A stretch of 6,191 nucleotides of DNA from Rhizosphaericola sp047606825 (GTDB lineage Bacteria; Bacteroidota; Bacteroidia; Chitinophagales; Chitinophagaceae): NCBI GenBank assembly GCA_047606825.1, contig JASGDY010000009.1, positions 1 through 6,191 of the forward strand, in the 5' to 3' direction. Of the stretch, positions 5,922 through 6,191 are shown in pieces. Under the pieces are notes generated by a model, which worked only from the letters and a program-made list of their open reading frames with translations, ran no database searches and was not told the origin of the DNA. Position 1 is the stretch's first letter; each line of letters opens with the position of its first letter. The position numbers and the translations under genes were made by a program.

Positions 5922-6187
5922 AGCTTTGGAACAGAATAAAGGAAAAGGATATCGGAATGGTTGCAACCGATTATTGGAAAGCCTATAATCAGTTCGTTCC
6001 AGATGAAATTCATGTCCAAAGCAAAGCCGAAACCTTTACGGTGGAAGGATATAATAGCTTGTTCAGGCACTTTTTGGCAAGGATGCGAAGAAAAACAAAA
6101 TGCTACTCAAAGAGTATCGACAGGCTTAGAGAAGCAATGGCTATGCTAATATTGAAAAGAAATAATCAATTAGATATACTTAATTAA
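5505..6187 (+). CDS. IS1-family transposase, joined by a -1 frameshift
   Basis: Read with a one-base backward shift at the A-run 5826-5832, this gives a continuous 227-aa transposase. Residues 3-28 hold a CxxC...CxxC zinc finger (C3, C6, C25, C28). Residues about 54-81 hold a helix-turn-helix (GLGFRSIGRILNVSHVSVYNWIK). The DDE catalytic triad is D99 (VEIDEMHSY), D156 (VATDYWKAY) and E181 (TFTVEGYNS), followed by the conserved LARMRRKTKCYSKS tail. The junction reads GDKK-NYCWIWIAVDR, the sequence expected for this family. The enzyme would cut and join the IS ends. I chose ATG 5505 (MKCVKCNS) over the in-frame TTG 5490 because the family begins with the zinc finger. Without a shift, frame 0 stops at 5921 and the second catalytic Asp is never made. 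The gene is therefore either a programmed-frameshift element or a copy that lost one A from an ancestral run of eight. Confidence 0.85.
5826..5832 (+). promoter_or_regulatory. A7 slippery run, probable -1 frameshift site
   Basis: Seven A followed by C (5833) lie where the two transposase frames join. Frame-0 codons are AAA (5826-5828), AAA (5829-5831), ACT; the -1 frame continues AAC (5831-5833), TAC, TGT, TGG. A run of A is a known slippage motif in IS1 and other insertion sequences. A candidate stimulatory hairpin lies at 5888-5913 (11-bp stem with one G-U pair, CAGG loop), which is further away than is usual. Confidence 0.6.
5957..6187 (+). CDS. -1-frame downstream half of the IS1 transposase
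   Basis: From ATG 5957 this frame encodes 76 aa (MVATDYWKAY to LDILN) with the second catalytic Asp (D156 of the joined protein), E181 and the LARMRRKTKCYSKS tail. The frame is open upstream at least to the A-run, and residues 110-151 (NYCWIWIAVDR onwards) are also family-like. I therefore regard ATG 5957 as an internal methionine of the joined protein rather than a real start. It lacks the DNA-binding domains and is unlikely to act alone. Confidence 0.4.
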   Translation: MVATDYWKAYNQFVPDEIHVQSKAETFTVEGYNSLFRHFLARMRRKTKCYSKSIDRLREAMAMLILKRNNQLDILN

Positions 6188-6191
6188 CAAT

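Larger units (their letters stand above)
5466..6191 (+). mobile_element. IS1-family insertion sequence (almost complete)
   Basis: The terminal inverted repeats are visible: 5469-5485 (ATTGTTAAGTAAATATA) against the reverse complement of 6175-6191, matching at 15 of 17 positions. IS1 elements commonly begin with GG, and GGT stands at 5466-5468, so I place the left end at 5466. By symmetry the right end should read ACC just past 6191, so about 3 bp are missing from the window. The total would then be near 729 bp, normal for IS1. The element encodes one transposase split over two frames. The transposase stop codon (6185-6187) lies inside the right repeat and the promoter overlaps the left repeat. 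A target duplication of about 8-9 bp is expected, with its left copy ending at 5465. The DNA looks more AT-rich than the host genes to the left. The exact ends are inferred. Confidence 0.88.

Noticed and set aside
1..6191. tRNA, rRNA, CRISPR array, phage or defence-system genes
   Set aside because: No cloverleaf, regularly spaced repeats or matching protein motifs were seen on either strand.

Overview
The window looks like a chromosomal segment of a member of the Bacteroidota. The evidence is the protein families (a Bacteroidota-type IS1 transposase and the tail of a probable cation/proton antiporter), the lack of Shine-Dalgarno sequences before the starts, and several matches to the Bacteroidota -7 promoter consensus TAnnTTTG. 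I cannot place it below phylum from the sequence alone.

Layout. Positions 1-165 are non-coding and hold two strong inverted repeats: a 25-bp perfect stem at 17-82 and a 12-bp perfect stem with a 4-nt loop at 96-123. Four intact plus-strand genes follow. These are an OxyR-type LysR regulator (166-1107), a 14-helix MOP/PST polysaccharide or lipid-linked oligosaccharide flippase (1240-2727), a NupG nucleoside:H+ symporter (2776-4029) and an AmiD-like lipoprotein N-acetylmuramoyl-L-alanine amidase (4240-5067). The flippase and nupG are 48 nt apart and may share a transcript. amiD lies behind a 210-nt gap with overlapping inverted repeats and a candidate -7 element, so it is probably transcribed on its own. 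At 5068-5257 there is a short non-coding stretch with two weak terminator candidates.

The right end is accessory DNA. An IS1-family element starts near 5466 and runs to the window edge, probably stopping about 3 bp short of its true end. It interrupts a minus-strand gene whose last 68 codons (5258-5464) resemble the C-terminal tail of a Bacteroidota Na+/H+ antiporter. The missing 5' part should lie to the right of the window. The transposase is split between two frames at a run of seven A. A -1 shift there gives a complete 227-aa protein with zinc finger, HTH and D99/D156/E181.

Functionally, OxyR is a peroxide sensor, while the flippase and AmiD act on the envelope (glycan export and wall-fragment hydrolysis) and NupG imports nucleosides. 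I see no evidence that these form one pathway. I found no wholly new multi-gene system. The items most worth checking are the IS1 frameshift arrangement, the antiporter disruption and the palindromes before oxyR.
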